Below are positions 7,125-7,607 of a stretch of 7,607 bases of DNA, in pieces (position 1 is the first letter of the stretch; every line of letters begins with the position of its first letter). Position numbers and translations under genes: made by a program. The stretch comes from Bifidobacteriaceae bacterium. Lineage in GTDB: Bacteria; Actinomycetota; Actinomycetes; Actinomycetales; WQXJ01. Location: positions 1-7,607 of the forward strand of contig JAISTN010000382.1 in assembly GCA_031272565.1 (NCBI GenBank), read 5' to 3'. The notes under the pieces were generated by a model. The model saw only the letters and a list, made by a program, of their open reading frames with translations, was not told where the DNA came from and made no database searches.

Positions 7125-7146
7125 CACTGTCTCAACAACCCGTCAA
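7118..7146 (-). promoter_or_regulatory. Candidate sigma-70-type promoter for GH36
   Basis: On the minus strand TTGACG (7141-7146) and GATAAT (7118-7123) are separated by 17 bases; each matches the consensus in five of six positions, and TGT just before the -10 gives an extended -10. Transcription would start near 7111, leaving a leader of about 75 bases before the chosen GH36 ATG. It is the best promoter match in the window and also argues against the upstream ATG at 7138. Confidence 0.7.
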
Positions 7147-7255
7147 CCCTTGGTCACCAGGACCCCTGCCACGTGCGGAGATGAAACCGCAGGCTGGGCT
7201 GACGGGGAACGACATCGGGCATCAGGCGGGCCGCCAAGACCCGCTGGAAGCCCAG

Positions 7256-7284
7256 TTGACAAGCTGGGCCGTCCGCGCCATCAT
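7256..7284 (+). promoter_or_regulatory. Weak candidate promoter for the lipoprotein gene
   Basis: TTGACA (7256-7261) is a perfect -35 hexamer. With 17 bases of spacing the -10 would be CATCAT (7279-7284), four of six matches; the better-looking GATAAA at 7285-7290 is 23 bases away, too far. The -35 lies in the loop side of a small inverted repeat, GCCCAG (7250-7255) and CTGGGC (7264-7269). The leader would be about 120 bases. Confidence 0.4.
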
Positions 7285-7299
7285 GATAAACGTTAGTCA
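7284..7299 (+). promoter_or_regulatory. Palindromic operator-like site upstream of the lipoprotein gene
   Basis: TGATAAACGTTAGTCA is a near-perfect palindrome of the form TGAnnAACGTTnnTCA with a central CG. This is the general shape of LacI-family operators. It sits at the 3' edge of the candidate promoter, around the expected transcription start, which suits repression. It shares 13 of 16 bases with the site facing GH36. Confidence 0.5.
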
Positions 7300-7321
7300 T
7301 AGGACTGGCTGGAGCCCCTGC

Positions 7322-7359
7322 AGCACTTCACTGGCGAAGTAGCACTTCACTGGAGCGAA
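7322..7359 (+). repeat. Two tandem 19-bp units in the lipoprotein leader
   Basis: AGCACTTCACTGG occurs at 7322-7334 and again at 7341-7353, so the two units repeat every 19 bases and differ only in their last six. The first unit also holds a small inverted repeat, ACTTC (7325-7329) and GAAGT (7336-7340). It lies 51 bp before the lipoprotein ATG, probably inside the leader. Confidence 0.75.
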
Positions 7360-7409
7360 CGGGCCCCGGCCGGCGCTAACCCATGCAACTGCCAAAGAAA
7401 GGTCATTCC

Positions 7410-7607
7410 ATGAAGAAGCATCTCGCGTTCGTGGCCGCCCTGGCCGCGATCCCGTTGATCCTGGCTGGTTGCTCCAGCGACGACAACAAGTCAAGCGACG
7501 ACGCCACCACCGGCTCCGATGCCACCACGGGTTCCGAAGCCACCACCGGCGCCGAAACCCCGGCCGAGACCGGCAGCGAAACCGAAGCCAAGGGCACCAT
7601 CGAACTG
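7410..7607 (+). CDS. N-terminal part of a lipoprotein, probably an ABC-transporter solute-binding protein (3' end outside window)
   Basis: The ATG at 7410-7412 opens a frame that runs 66 codons to the window edge without a stop. AAAGAAAGG lies 7 bases upstream as a ribosome binding site. The N-terminus is a type II signal peptide: MKKHLAFVAALAAIPLILAG, with the lipobox LAGC and the lipidated Cys at residue 21. After that comes a low-complexity linker of Ser, Asp, Thr, Gly, Glu and Ala (about 22-59), including the repeated DATTGS, and then KGTIEL, which looks like the start of the first strand of a periplasmic-binding-protein fold. A substrate-binding lipoprotein is the likeliest reading, but the folded domain is outside the window. 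Divergence from GH36 with a shared operator-like site would suit a galactoside importer; a glycine-betaine-type binding protein also cannot be excluded from this start alone. Confidence 0.8.
   Translation, partial: MKKHLAFVAALAAIPLILAGCSSDDNKSSDDATTGSDATTGSEATTGAETPAETGSETEAKGTIEL

Larger units (their letters stand above)
7037..7409. other. Divergent intergenic region (373 bp) without a gene
   Basis: This is the gap between the divergent starts of GH36 and the lipoprotein gene. It holds the two candidate promoters, the two operator-like sites and the 19-bp tandem repeat listed separately. The stretch around 7150-7245 shows nothing further that I can support. No tRNA, small RNA or ORF with coding character was seen. 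Confidence 0.6.

Noticed and set aside
7037..7138. Upstream ATG at 7138 extending GH36 by 34 residues
   Set aside because: It would start upstream of the best promoter -10 and the added residues do not look like a GH36 N-terminus; the ATG at 7036 has AAGGAG just before it.
7403..7600. Minus-strand frame with repeated VVASEP
   Set aside because: It is the antisense of the lipoprotein linker, whose signal peptide, lipobox and ribosome binding site support the plus strand.

Overview
The window reads as a high-GC actinobacterial chromosome segment. The coding strand is mostly G/C at third codon positions, GTG starts and 4-bp stop/start overlaps are common, and the gene content (MoxR ATPase, DUF58 and DUF4129 operon, GH36 galactosidase, lipobox lipoprotein) is typical of Actinomycetota. 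I cannot place it more precisely from sequence alone.

Layout, left to right. (1) Positions 1-195, plus strand: the last 64 codons of an FG-GAP/VCBS-type repeat protein, with different codon use from the rest. (2) Positions 220-4600, minus strand: a compact five-gene operon. In transcription order it holds a two-TM protein with a C-terminal DUF4129-like domain, a small two-TM protein of unknown family, a MoxR-type AAA+ ATPase, a DUF58 protein whose metal-site motif looks degenerate, and a six-TM protein of unknown family. Three of the four junctions are tight: two are 4-bp ATGA/GTGA overlaps and one has 2 bp between stop and chosen start. (3) Positions 4601-4861: a 261-bp gap built from two identical 37-bp near-palindromic repeats flanking a long inverted repeat. 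(4) Positions 4862-7036, minus strand: a cytoplasmic GH36 alpha-galactosidase. (5) Positions 7037-7409: a divergent regulatory region of 373 bp with no gene. It holds a strong candidate promoter for GH36, two related 16-bp CG-centred operator-like sites (one facing each gene), and a 19-bp tandem repeat. (6) From 7410 to the window edge, plus strand: the start of a lipoprotein with a low-complexity linker, probably a solute-binding protein.

How the parts may work together. MoxR/DUF58/DUF4129 operons are thought to encode chaperone-like, membrane-linked assemblies, but this one lacks the transglutaminase-like partner seen in many relatives, at least within the window. Separately, the GH36 enzyme and the divergent lipoprotein look like two parts of an alpha-galactoside utilisation locus (uptake plus intracellular hydrolysis) under a shared LacI-type repressor. 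That is inferred from the matching operator-like sites. No wholly new system is evident. The best leads are the paired operator sites, the nested palindromic intergenic element and the altered DUF58 metal site.
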